Assembly: GCA_017549385.1 (NCBI GenBank)
Contig: JAFYUX010000173.1
Coordinates: 1-5,790 of the forward strand
Length of the DNA: 5,790 nucleotides
Direction of reading: 5' to 3'
DNA from: Bacillota bacterium
GTDB lineage: Bacteria > Bacillota > Clostridia > Peptostreptococcales > Anaerovoracaceae
This document shows, one piece after another, positions 1-5,000 of this stretch. A program made the position numbers and the translations under genes. Positions within the stretch are counted from its first letter, which is position 1. Each line of letters starts with the position of its first letter. The notes beneath the pieces are model-generated. The model searched no databases and was not told where the DNA came from. It saw nothing but the letters and a program-made list of their open reading frames with translations.

Positions 1-443
1 CCACCTGGATCAAGGCTGTTGCATGTTGCGCCAAATGGAGCTACACGCATTGCCACGTTTTTAGTATATGCGATTACACCGCCTTTGCTGGCGCAATACT
101 CAGGGAATTCAGATCCAGTGTGGGCGCTGGCGGAGCCAACGTTAAGGATTGATTTGATATTTGGCTGAACACCGTAACGTTCTGTAATCCAGATGAGAGC
201 CTTGAGATTGATATCGATATCGTCTTCGTTCTGTGTGCCGGCGTTGTTGATGAGGATGTCCACATCTGGAATCTCAGGCATGTTTTCTTTGTCTCTAACA
301 TCGCACTGATGGTGGATGTATGCCGGATGGTCAATGCTTGATACCTGGCGGTCAACGCCGATAACGTCATGACCTTTTTCGAGGAAGAGCTCAGCGATGG
401 CTTTGCCGATACCCTGTGAAGTTCCTGTGATAAATACTTTCAT
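1..443 (-). CDS. Short-chain dehydrogenase/reductase (SDR), N-terminal part, cut by the window edge
   Basis: A classical SDR oxidoreductase, cytosolic and NAD(P)-dependent; the substrate cannot be told. The 147 visible residues carry the Rossmann nucleotide-binding motif TGTSQGIG (residues 6-13), the NNAG motif (66-69), a catalytic serine in the VGSAS stretch (about 102-106), the catalytic YCASK motif (Tyr116, Lys120) and the start of the PG motif (146-147). An aspartate at the end of the second beta strand (GVDRQ, Asp31) suggests NAD(H) rather than NADP(H), by family knowledge. The start is the ATG at 443, preceded by AAGGAG at 454-459 with a 10-base gap. The C-terminal substrate-binding region lies beyond position 1. 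The gene follows the transporter gene by 80 bases in the same direction, with no T-tailed hairpin between them, so co-transcription is likely. Family sure; function open. Confidence 0.93.
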   Translation of the reverse strand, partial: MKVFITGTSQGIGKAIAELFLEKGHDVIGVDRQVSSIDHPAYIHHQCDVRDKENMPEIPDVDILINNAGTQNEDDIDINLKALIWITERYGVQPNIKSILNVGSASAHTGSEFPEYCASKGGVIAYTKNVAMRVAPFGATCNSLDPG

Positions 444-523
444 TATGTTTGCGCTCCTTGTCGCAAGATTTATGTTTTAAGTTGCGATTTTGCTGAGAAA
501 ATTTGCAAGTTTGCTTTCTGGGA

Positions 524-1294
524 TTAAATTCGATTTATGTGCTCTAGATATTCTGCGCCTACCTGATGAGCTTTCCAGTTCATCAGAATCTTGTATCCGA
601 TAGGTGAGAAGAGAACTTCCATGATGAGTTCTGCCACGGCACCGGTGAGGGCGCACATTGCGCACTGTAAAACTGTCCAGTGGAAACCATCCCAGAATAT
701 CGGTGCGAAAAGCACGAATACTATGATCGAGAATATGAAGTTGTCCAGAAACTGTCCCACGAAAGTGGAGATATACGACTGTGTTGCGTAAGCCAGTTTG
801 CTGTCAGGATTGTGCTTGAAGGCCTGGCCGATAGTCCAGTTGAGGACGTTGTTGATCACCGCCGATGTAAGGAAGGCGATGGTACTGCCCAGCAGGATGA
901 ACCATGTGCCGCCAAAGATATAGTCAAATGCACTGTAATCGTAGGCGTGGGACGGGATGATGCTGGCGATGTAGAAAATCAGGCATGTCAGCACGTTGAT
1001 GGCAGATGCCAGGATGGCGATCTTTGTGGAAGCCTTTGGCCCGAAATACTTTGTGATGATGTCCATACACATAAAGGAAAGCCACGATATCAGGATACCG
1101 CCGTCCAGGGCGATCCATTCTGTCTGCACCAGAGTTTTGTTGGCCAGCAGGTTCATGCAGATGACGCTGACTACAAAGAGCGAAACTGCCGTAGCAGGAA
1201 TGCTGCGTAGCAGGATGATAGTCGATTCTTTTTCTTTTGCCAGCCAGGATTTTGGTGACGTATCTGATTTTGAAATTTGTACTTTTGAGTTCAT
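524..1294 (-). CDS. VUT-family (COG1738/DUF165, YhhQ-like) queuosine precursor transporter
   Basis: A 256-residue integral membrane protein with about six or seven hydrophobic segments (roughly 31-50, 64-80, 91-112, 127-150, 185-200, 206-228). Family-typical stretches are DGGILISW followed by MDIITKYFGPKAS (about 64-89) and STFVGQFLDNFIF (176-188), which matches the conserved Ser/Gln/Asp helix of COG1738. E. coli YhhQ of this family imports the queuosine precursors preQ0/preQ1, and the putative preQ1 aptamer in this gene's leader supports the same role here. The start at 1294 is chosen because AGGAAGGA lies about 7 bases upstream. An in-frame ATG at 1333 would add 13 residues but has no ribosome binding site. 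The N-terminal 30 residues are a polar extension before the first membrane segment. Family confident; exact substrate inferred. Confidence 0.88.
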   Translation of the reverse strand: MNSKVQISKSDTSPKSWLAKEKESTIILLRSIPATAVSLFVVSVICMNLLANKTLVQTEWIALDGGILISWLSFMCMDIITKYFGPKASTKIAILASAINVLTCLIFYIASIIPSHAYDYSAFDYIFGGTWFILLGSTIAFLTSAVINNVLNWTIGQAFKHNPDSKLAYATQSYISTFVGQFLDNFIFSIIVFVLFAPIFWDGFHWTVLQCAMCALTGAVAELIMEVLFSPIGYKILMNWKAHQVGAEYLEHINRI

Positions 1295-1371
1295 GATAAA
1301 TCCTTCCTGAGATGATTTGGTATAAGCTGCCATCTGTGGGCAGACTTGAAAAGTACAAAACTACCTTCAAC

Positions 1372-1406
1372 AAAAAAGGCTCTGCCGAAAAAGCGGCAGT
1401 TTCGCC
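1372..1406 (-). terminator. Intrinsic terminator-like hairpin, second of a tandem pair in the transporter leader
   Basis: On the minus strand the stem CTGCCG/CGGCAG (1394-1399 with 1382-1387) has a 6-base loop. A further GGC/GCC closes it across a GAAA/A internal loop, and a run of six T follows (1372-1377). It lies about 80 bases upstream of the transporter start, so it would stop leader transcripts before the gene. An alternative pairing of TTTCGC/GCGAAA (1422-1427 with 1400-1405) overlaps its outer arm. Confidence 0.6.
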
Positions 1407-1424
1407 TCGAACAAATATTTTGCG

Positions 1425-1456
1425 AAAAATAAAGGCTTTGCCACGAAAGCAAAGCC
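1425..1456 (-). terminator. Intrinsic terminator, likely riboswitch expression platform
   Basis: On the minus strand a perfect 8-bp stem GGCTTTGC/GCAAAGCC (1449-1456 with 1434-1441) with a 7-base loop is followed by TTTATTTTT (1425-1433). Its 5' arm plus two upstream bases (CTGGCTTTG, 1450-1458) can instead pair with CAAAACCAG (1486-1494) at the 3' end of the putative preQ1 aptamer, 8 of 9 positions. That gives mutually exclusive terminator and antiterminator states. It may also end any transcript arriving from the ApbE gene. Confidence 0.7.
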
Positions 1457-1485
1457 AGTAATCACAATATTATTATGAAGTAGTC

Positions 1486-1526
1486 CTGGTTTTGTTTTAC
1501 GACAGGATGGTACAAACGAACTGTCG
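1486..1526 (-). promoter_or_regulatory. Candidate preQ1-I riboswitch aptamer
   Basis: Read on the minus strand, it forms a compact H-type pseudoknot. P1 is CGACAG (1521-1526) with CTGTCG (1500-1505). The loop begins TTC (1518-1520), then P2 strand GTTT (1514-1517) pairs with AAAC (1489-1492) across the A-rich linker TAAAACA (1493-1499). This order, the GUUC at the P1/L1 junction, the CC-rich second loop and the A-rich tail ending in CCAGG match the layout I know for preQ1-I aptamers (B. subtilis queC and Thermoanaerobacter types). It begins 2-4 bases after the predicted transcription start and controls a queuosine-precursor transporter, the expected gene class. Not checked against a covariance model. 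Confidence 0.72.
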
Positions 1527-1534
1527 GTGTTCTG

Positions 1535-1563
1535 ATTATATATGAATGATTATAAATAGGCAA
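1535..1563 (-). promoter_or_regulatory. Sigma-A-type promoter for the riboswitch-transporter-SDR transcript
   Basis: On the minus strand a -35 element TTGCCT (1558-1563) and a perfect -10 TATAAT (1535-1540) are separated by exactly 17 bases. Predicted transcription start is about 1528-1530, immediately before the aptamer P1 stem, which is the usual riboswitch arrangement. Confidence 0.72.
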
Positions 1564-1641
1564 CGGCAAAGTTGAGCAGAAAATACTGGGGAAGCGAAAA
1601 ATGTAACGTTGTTAATCGCTGGTGCCAAGTCGTTTATTATG

Positions 1642-1678
1642 GAAGTACTCTTTTATCTGATAATAATAGGAGCACTTC
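1642..1678. repeat. Inverted repeat just downstream of the ApbE gene
   Basis: GAAGTACTC (1642-1650) and GAGCACTTC (1670-1678) form a 9-bp stem with one G-U pair around an AT-rich 19-base loop. It begins 13 bases past the ApbE stop on the minus strand and may protect the mRNA 3' end. There is no T tract on either side, so I do not call it an intrinsic terminator. Confidence 0.45.
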
Positions 1679-1691
1679 TGCCTGCGTTATT

Positions 1692-2828
1692 TTATGATTT
1701 CCGGCGTAGAGCCGTCTGCCATTTCAAATCTGTCTGCGAGACACCGGTCACATAAGTTGTGCCGTCGGCTGTTACAAGAACTGCCTCAAATCTGTCGCTG
1801 TTGGCGCGCCAGTAAGCTGATGCGTCATCGAGGCCCATGATAAAGAGGGCCGTTGAAAGGCCGTCGGCAAGAGTGCCGTCAGGGCTTACGATTGTAACTG
1901 ATACAATGCCGCTGTCGGCAGGGTAACCTGTGCGAGGGTCGATGATATGGTGGTAAGTTACACCGTTTTCTGTAAAGTTGCGCTGATAACCGCCGGAAGT
2001 GACAGCGGCGCAATCTTCTATTTTAATAGTAGCAAATGTGCTGTTTGGATCGAATGGGTCAGCGATAGCGACGTTCCAAGGGCGGCCTTCAGGGTGCTGG
2101 CCAAGCGCCTGGACATTGCCGCCCAGGGTAATGATACCGGAAGTGACGCCGGCCTCGCGGAAAATCTCCATTACGCGGTCAGATGCAAAGCCTTTTGCGA
2201 TGCCGCCCAGGTCGACTTTTGTGTCGACGGGCAGGGTCACAGTGTTGCCTGCGGTCTGGACTTTTGTGTAGTCGATCTCAGCAACAAGTGCCGCAAGGGT
2301 GTCTGGAGACGGCACTTGGTGCGCGTCACTTCTGAAACCCCAGAGGTCCATAACCTGTGAAATCGTAATATCGAAAAGACCTCCTGTAGACTCGGAAACT
2401 TCGCGGGCGCGGCCCAGCAAAGTTATCGTGTCGTCAGAGACGTCGAGAGAGCGAGTTGCATTTAATGCAGCATCAGGCAGTGTATCGGAAATTTCTGTCT
2501 GATTATCAGTTGAATTGACGGCACTGTCAGAGTCGTTGGAACTATTAATGTATGAAACAGAAATTTCATTGAGTTTGGCGATTTCGCTGTTCTGGCCTGA
2601 GATGGACAGCAGAGCGTCCAGTCTGAAGATTTCCTTTTGTGCCAGCGAGACAGCTTTTTCTGCATTTTCTCCATAAGCGGTCAGCGTCATGGTCGTGTCC
2701 ATGGCAAATATGTTTGATGTATGAGATTCCATAGAGTCGTCATTGAGGGAGTAGCCTACAATCAGGACGATGGACAGAATCAGAAAGGCGACACCTACAA
2801 AGAGGCGGGCGCGCATGTAGTTTTTCAT
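1692..2828 (-). CDS. apbE: FAD:protein FMN transferase (ApbE family), membrane-anchored
   Basis: It attaches FMN covalently to Ser/Thr of target flavoproteins (for example Rnf/Nqr subunits), using FAD as donor with Mg2+, outside the cytoplasmic membrane. At 378 residues it is slightly longer than typical. Visible motifs: a hydrophobic N-terminal anchor (about 8-26); the opening strand MDTTMTLTAYG (43-53); GGLFDITI (149-156); the FAD-site core DLGGIAKGFASD (206-217); TLGGN (234-238); TSGGYQRNF (277-285); HHIIDPRTGYP (293-303); and the metal-site motif ADGLST (Asp322, Thr326). No cysteine follows the hydrophobic segment, so it is not a standard lipoprotein. Residues about 92-132 form a Ser/Asp/Asn-rich insertion. 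The ATG at 2828 has AAGGAG at 2835-2840, six bases upstream. A -10-like TATACT lies at 2868-2873, but I see no good -35. No ApbE target gene is present in the window. Confidence 0.95.
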   Translation of the reverse strand: MKNYMRARLFVGVAFLILSIVLIVGYSLNDDSMESHTSNIFAMDTTMTLTAYGENAEKAVSLAQKEIFRLDALLSISGQNSEIAKLNEISVSYINSSNDSDSAVNSTDNQTEISDTLPDAALNATRSLDVSDDTITLLGRAREVSESTGGLFDITISQVMDLWGFRSDAHQVPSPDTLAALVAEIDYTKVQTAGNTVTLPVDTKVDLGGIAKGFASDRVMEIFREAGVTSGIITLGGNVQALGQHPEGRPWNVAIADPFDPNSTFATIKIEDCAAVTSGGYQRNFTENGVTYHHIIDPRTGYPADSGIVSVTIVSPDGTLADGLSTALFIMGLDDASAYWRANSDRFEAVLVTADGTTYVTGVSQTDLKWQTALRRKS

Positions 2829-2875
2829 ATATAGCTCCTTTCGGGGCGAGGATTCGGATTATTTCAAAGTATATT

Positions 2876-2947
2876 TTGCAGCTCGTTTTGAACGTTGAGT
2901 CGCAGTTCATTTTGAAACTGTAGTTGCAGCGTTGATTTAAATAAATT
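2876..2947. repeat. Three degenerate 24-bp tandem repeats upstream of apbE
   Basis: Units at 2876-2899, 2900-2923 and 2924-2947 each begin TTGCAG or TCGCAG. The first two agree at about 17 of 24 positions, sharing the core TTTTGAA; the third is more diverged. The middle unit contains the small dyad CAGTT/AACTG (2903-2907 and 2916-2920). The block occupies the leader or promoter region of apbE. It may be regulatory or a decayed repeat. Confidence 0.4.
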
Positions 2948-2992
2948 TATTAGGCTATAGTTATTCAATTGGATGACAGTTCGTCAGTGGAC

Positions 2993-3004
2993 TTGCAATT
3001 GCAA
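2993..3004. repeat. Perfect 12-bp palindrome at the 3' end of the methyltransferase gene
   Basis: TTGCAATTGCAA lies one base beyond the stop codon of the methyltransferase-like gene, in the gap before apbE. It could be an operator for apbE or a chance AT-rich palindrome; there is no T tail for termination. Confidence 0.4.
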
Positions 3005-3005
3005 A

Positions 3006-3677
3006 TCACCATACGAAAGGTATCATTTTGTAGCGTACTTTTTCTTTATACTCAGCGTAGCCTGGGAGTTTAGCTGTTAAGACTTTTTCTTCGTCTTTTA
3101 TGCGGGCTGCCATGAGGAATGGATATGTGCAGAACACCACAAAAGATGGAAGTGATCCCAGTACCAGAGGCATTGTCATAAACATGAGGAGTGTTGCCAG
3201 GTACATAGGATGGCGCACGATGCCGTAGAGTCCAGTGTCGATAACCTGCTGGTCATCAGTCACCTGGATAGTACGTGACAGGTAAGTGTTTTCGCGGAGC
3301 ACTTCTGCGTACATTATATATCCCGCCAGAAATACTACCGACGCTACAGTCACAACTGTGCCGGAAAGGTCCGACCAGCCAAAGCGATAATCCATCCCTG
3401 CCAGCACAAAGCCGACAAGGAACATGAGTCCGCTGAGTTTTACCACAGTTTGCTGGGTAGCCTGCTTTTCTTTTGACTCAAGGCGCTTGGCCAGGAGTTC
3501 AGGATTTTTAACCATGAGTACAAAGCCAACCACAAGCATAGGCAGGAAAAGGATGGCCATAAAGAGGCAGCCATTGCTAAACTCCAGAGATCCCGCCGGC
3601 AGAAAAACCAGCAGCCCCACCAGAGCTACGCCTATGAGAAATTTTGAAACAGCCTGTGCTGCGAGTTTTGCGTTCAT
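3006..3677 (-). CDS. Isoprenylcysteine carboxyl methyltransferase (ICMT/PEMT)-like integral membrane protein
   Basis: A 223-residue protein of the bacterial ICMT-like membrane methyltransferase group. Hydrophobic segments lie at about 12-28, 36-56, 80-95, 106-124 and 157-190. The family's S-adenosylmethionine-binding signature is at the C-terminus: LYGIVRHPMYLATLL (150-164, with Arg-His-Pro-Met-Tyr), an Arg-x3-Glu-Glu helix (RIKDEEKVL, 192-200), LPGYAEY (204-210) and the closing VRYKMIPFVW. Members in bacteria have diverse or unknown substrates, since bacteria lack prenylated CaaX proteins, so the acceptor cannot be named. The ATG at 3677 is preceded by AAAGGG at 3688-3693, a weak site 10 bases away. 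It runs in the same direction as apbE with a 177-base gap. Its 5' flank is the phased repeat array, which could affect its transcription. Confidence 0.85.
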   Translation of the reverse strand: MNAKLAAQAVSKFLIGVALVGLLVFLPAGSLEFSNGCLFMAILFLPMLVVGFVLMVKNPELLAKRLESKEKQATQQTVVKLSGLMFLVGFVLAGMDYRFGWSDLSGTVVTVASVVFLAGYIMYAEVLRENTYLSRTIQVTDDQQVIDTGLYGIVRHPMYLATLLMFMTMPLVLGSLPSFVVFCTYPFLMAARIKDEEKVLTAKLPGYAEYKEKVRYKMIPFVW

Positions 3678-3742
3678 ATTAATTAATCCCTTTGTAGTAC
3701 TTTAAGATTTTATGGTTGAAAAACAGTACATAGCTACGGTAC

Positions 3743-4279
3743 AACCGTAAAAACATCAATTTTGCAAATTTCACTGTTTGATAAGTGTAGTGCAAGTTGG
3801 CTAGAACAGTAAAAATGATAAATTTCGTAGGTCTAACTGTTCAGAAAGTAGCGCGCGAGTTCGTCACAACAGTGAAAATGATAAATCTTGCGGATTATAC
3901 TGTCCGGGAAGTAGCGCATGAGTTCATTGCAACAGTGAAAATGATAAATCTCGCGGATTATACTGTCCGGGAAGTAGCGCGTGAGTTCGTCGCAACAGTG
4001 AAAATGATAAATCTCGCGGATTTTACTGTCCGGGAAGTAGCAAATAAGTCATACAGAACAGTAAAAAAGTGAATTTTCGGGAAATTACTGTTTTCAGACT
4101 AAAAAAGTGTAATTTGGAACAGTGCAAATTGCATTTTCTGTTAGGTTTACTGTTTTCGCAGTGATGTAATGATCGAACTCAACCGTAAAATATAGGATTT
4201 TGTGAAATTTTACTGTTATTGATTAGTTTTTAGCCCTACTGTCGACAGTGGAAATCTAAATTTATTAAATTTTACGGTT
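3743..4279. repeat. Phased array of nine inverted-box dyads (about 63-bp period)
   Basis: Nine units of 36-37 bp start at 3743, 3805, 3868, 3931, 3994, 4057, 4118, 4181 and 4244, separated by 25-26-bp linkers. Each begins with RACMGT (usually AACAGT, then A-rich) and ends with ACTGTT, ACTGTC or ACGGTT, the inverse box; the middle often has AATTTT. Box-to-box steps alternate 30-31 and 31-32 bp, so 18 boxes sit about three helical turns apart. Units 2-4 and their linkers are nearly identical (63-bp tandem repeats), while outer units share little beyond the boxes. A degenerate extra box (ATGGTT, 3712-3717) keeps the phase on the left, and an out-of-phase pair lies at 3722-3741. An extra box abuts unit 9, forming the palindrome ACTGTCGACAGT (4238-4249). 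The array lies between the divergent methyltransferase gene and the rpsF operon. Function unknown; protein-binding DNA sites are my inference. Confidence 0.88.
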
Positions 4280-4549
4280 CTACAAGTTAAGTGCACATAA
4301 ATTATACACTAAAAACAGAGCTTAAGCCCGCAGTTGTAATAGGAAAATATTGAGTGAGGGGAGTGTAAGAATGAAGATGGTGAAATGTAGCCCTATGCAA
4401 ATCATACATTATGCGCCGGAGCTGAAGAGGAAATACTATATTTTGGGGTGTAGACTCGGCTCTGCGGGGGCGGCGCTGGAATGACGCAAGAAGGGCTCAA
4501 CTGCTTGAAATTTCAACGAAAAAAGATGATAAAAAACTTGAAAAAATCC
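4280..4549. other. Intergenic stretch between the array and the rpsF promoter
   Basis: After the last array unit the sequence is AT-rich to about 4330, with a -10-like TATACA at 4304-4309 but no convincing -35. The only coding candidate is the 37-codon ORF described separately. I see no RNA gene, terminator or mobile-element end. Confidence 0.5.
4371..4484 (+). CDS. Possible small protein, 37 aa, unrecognised
   Basis: The reading frame starts at ATG 4371 with AGGGGAG at 4357-4363, seven bases upstream, and ends in TGA. The peptide begins MKMVKCSPMQ, is basic in the middle (ELKRKYY) and ends in a small-residue Gly/Ala tract; it has two cysteines and no obvious membrane segment or known domain. 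It lies between the array and the rpsF promoter in the rpsF direction. Its stop overlaps an ATG (4481) of another frame that runs through the rpsF promoter, which I do not consider coding. The ribosome binding site is the only real support. Chance ORF remains a serious alternative. Confidence 0.3.
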   Translation: MKMVKCSPMQIIHYAPELKRKYYILGCRLGSAGAALE

Positions 4550-4578
4550 TTGCAAAGGGGTATTTTCGCTGATATACT
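4550..4578 (+). promoter_or_regulatory. Sigma-A-type promoter of the rpsF-ssb-rpsR operon
   Basis: TTGCAA (4550-4555) and TATACT (4573-4578) are separated by exactly 17 bases. The predicted start, about 4584-4586, gives a leader of roughly 75 bases before rpsF. Confidence 0.8.
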
Positions 4579-4606
4579 ATTATGGCTTGCGGAAAGAGCG
4601 AGTATC

Positions 4607-4637
4607 CTTGCCTCATCAATGAGGGTGAGGCCACAAG
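4607..4637 (+). promoter_or_regulatory. rpsF leader hairpin, candidate S6:S18 autoregulatory site
   Basis: CTTG (4607-4610) pairs with CAAG (4634-4637) and CCTCA (4611-4615) with TGAGG (4626-4630). This leaves a 3-base bulge CCA (4631-4633) on the 3' side, five bases before the Shine-Dalgarno region begins. rpsF leaders in many bacteria carry a hairpin bound by the S6:S18 complex with an unpaired CCG; here the bulge reads CCA, so the match is imperfect. A competing hairpin CCTCA-TCAA-TGAGG (4611-4624) uses the same 5' strand. A regulatory switch is inference. Confidence 0.45.
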
Positions 4638-4659
4638 TCCATAAGGAGGTGAAAACAAA

Positions 4660-4950
4660 ATGATGAATTACGAAGTAATGTTTATCCTCAACGCAACTTT
4701 AGACGAAGAAGCTAAGAACGCTGCAATCGAAAGATTCCAGAAGGTTATCACTGATGGTGCTGGTGTTGTTAGTAAGGTTGACGTTTGGGGTACAAGAAAG
4801 CTTGCGTATCCTATCGAAAAGAAGACAGAAGGTTACTATGTAGTAATCGAATTCCAGGCAGGTGCGGAGCTCCCTAAGGAGTTAGACAGAAGAATGAGAA
4901 TCGCTGATGCTTGCATCAGACACATGATCATCAACAAGGACGAAAACTAA
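4660..4950 (+). CDS. rpsF: 30S ribosomal protein S6
   Basis: Component of the 30S platform, where it binds 16S rRNA as a heterodimer with S18. The 96 residues match full family length. Signatures are the opening strand YEVMFILNATLDEE (4-17) and the block WGTRKLAYPIEKKTEGYYV (43-61), followed by IEFQ and the helix with LDRRMRIADACIRHMI. A consensus AAGGAGG at 4643-4649 sits 10 bases before ATG 4660. A second in-frame ATG at 4663 is also possible, giving the more usual MNYEV start. First gene of the rpsF-ssb-rpsR operon and the direct target of any S6:S18 feedback through the leader. Confidence 0.98.
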   Translation: MMNYEVMFILNATLDEEAKNAAIERFQKVITDGAGVVSKVDVWGTRKLAYPIEKKTEGYYVVIEFQAGAELPKELDRRMRIADACIRHMIINKDEN

Positions 4951-5000
4951 GCCATACGGTTTAGAGTTTGACCCCGTACTCATGTAAAAAGGAGTTTAAA

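Noticed and set aside
443..523. Terminator between the transporter and SDR genes
   Set aside because: Only an imperfect AT-rich stem is present on the minus strand, with no GC-rich stem and no T tract after it.
680..1210. 176-aa plus-strand ORF opposite the transporter gene
   Set aside because: Antisense shadow of a clear membrane transporter; no ribosome binding site and no family resemblance.
924..1373. 149-aa minus-strand ORF overlapping the transporter start
   Set aside because: Out of frame with the transporter and covers the leader terminators; product shows no family features.
1692..2828. ApbE as a lipoprotein
   Set aside because: No cysteine after the N-terminal hydrophobic segment, so there is no lipobox; an uncleaved membrane anchor is more likely.
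3797..4072. Real 91-aa repeat protein
   Set aside because: It needs a TTG start with no Shine-Dalgarno, covers only part of the array, and is explained by a 63-bp period that happens to be divisible by three. Mentioned as a finding but not annotated as a gene.
3743..4279. CRISPR array (36-37-bp repeats, 25-26-bp spacers)
   Set aside because: The 'repeats' vary widely outside their terminal boxes, while several 'spacers' (linkers 2-5) resemble each other. No cas gene is in the window. The pattern is the opposite of identical repeats with unique spacers.
4481..4663. 60-aa plus-strand ORF
   Set aside because: It runs through the rpsF promoter and leader and has no ribosome binding site or recognisable sequence.
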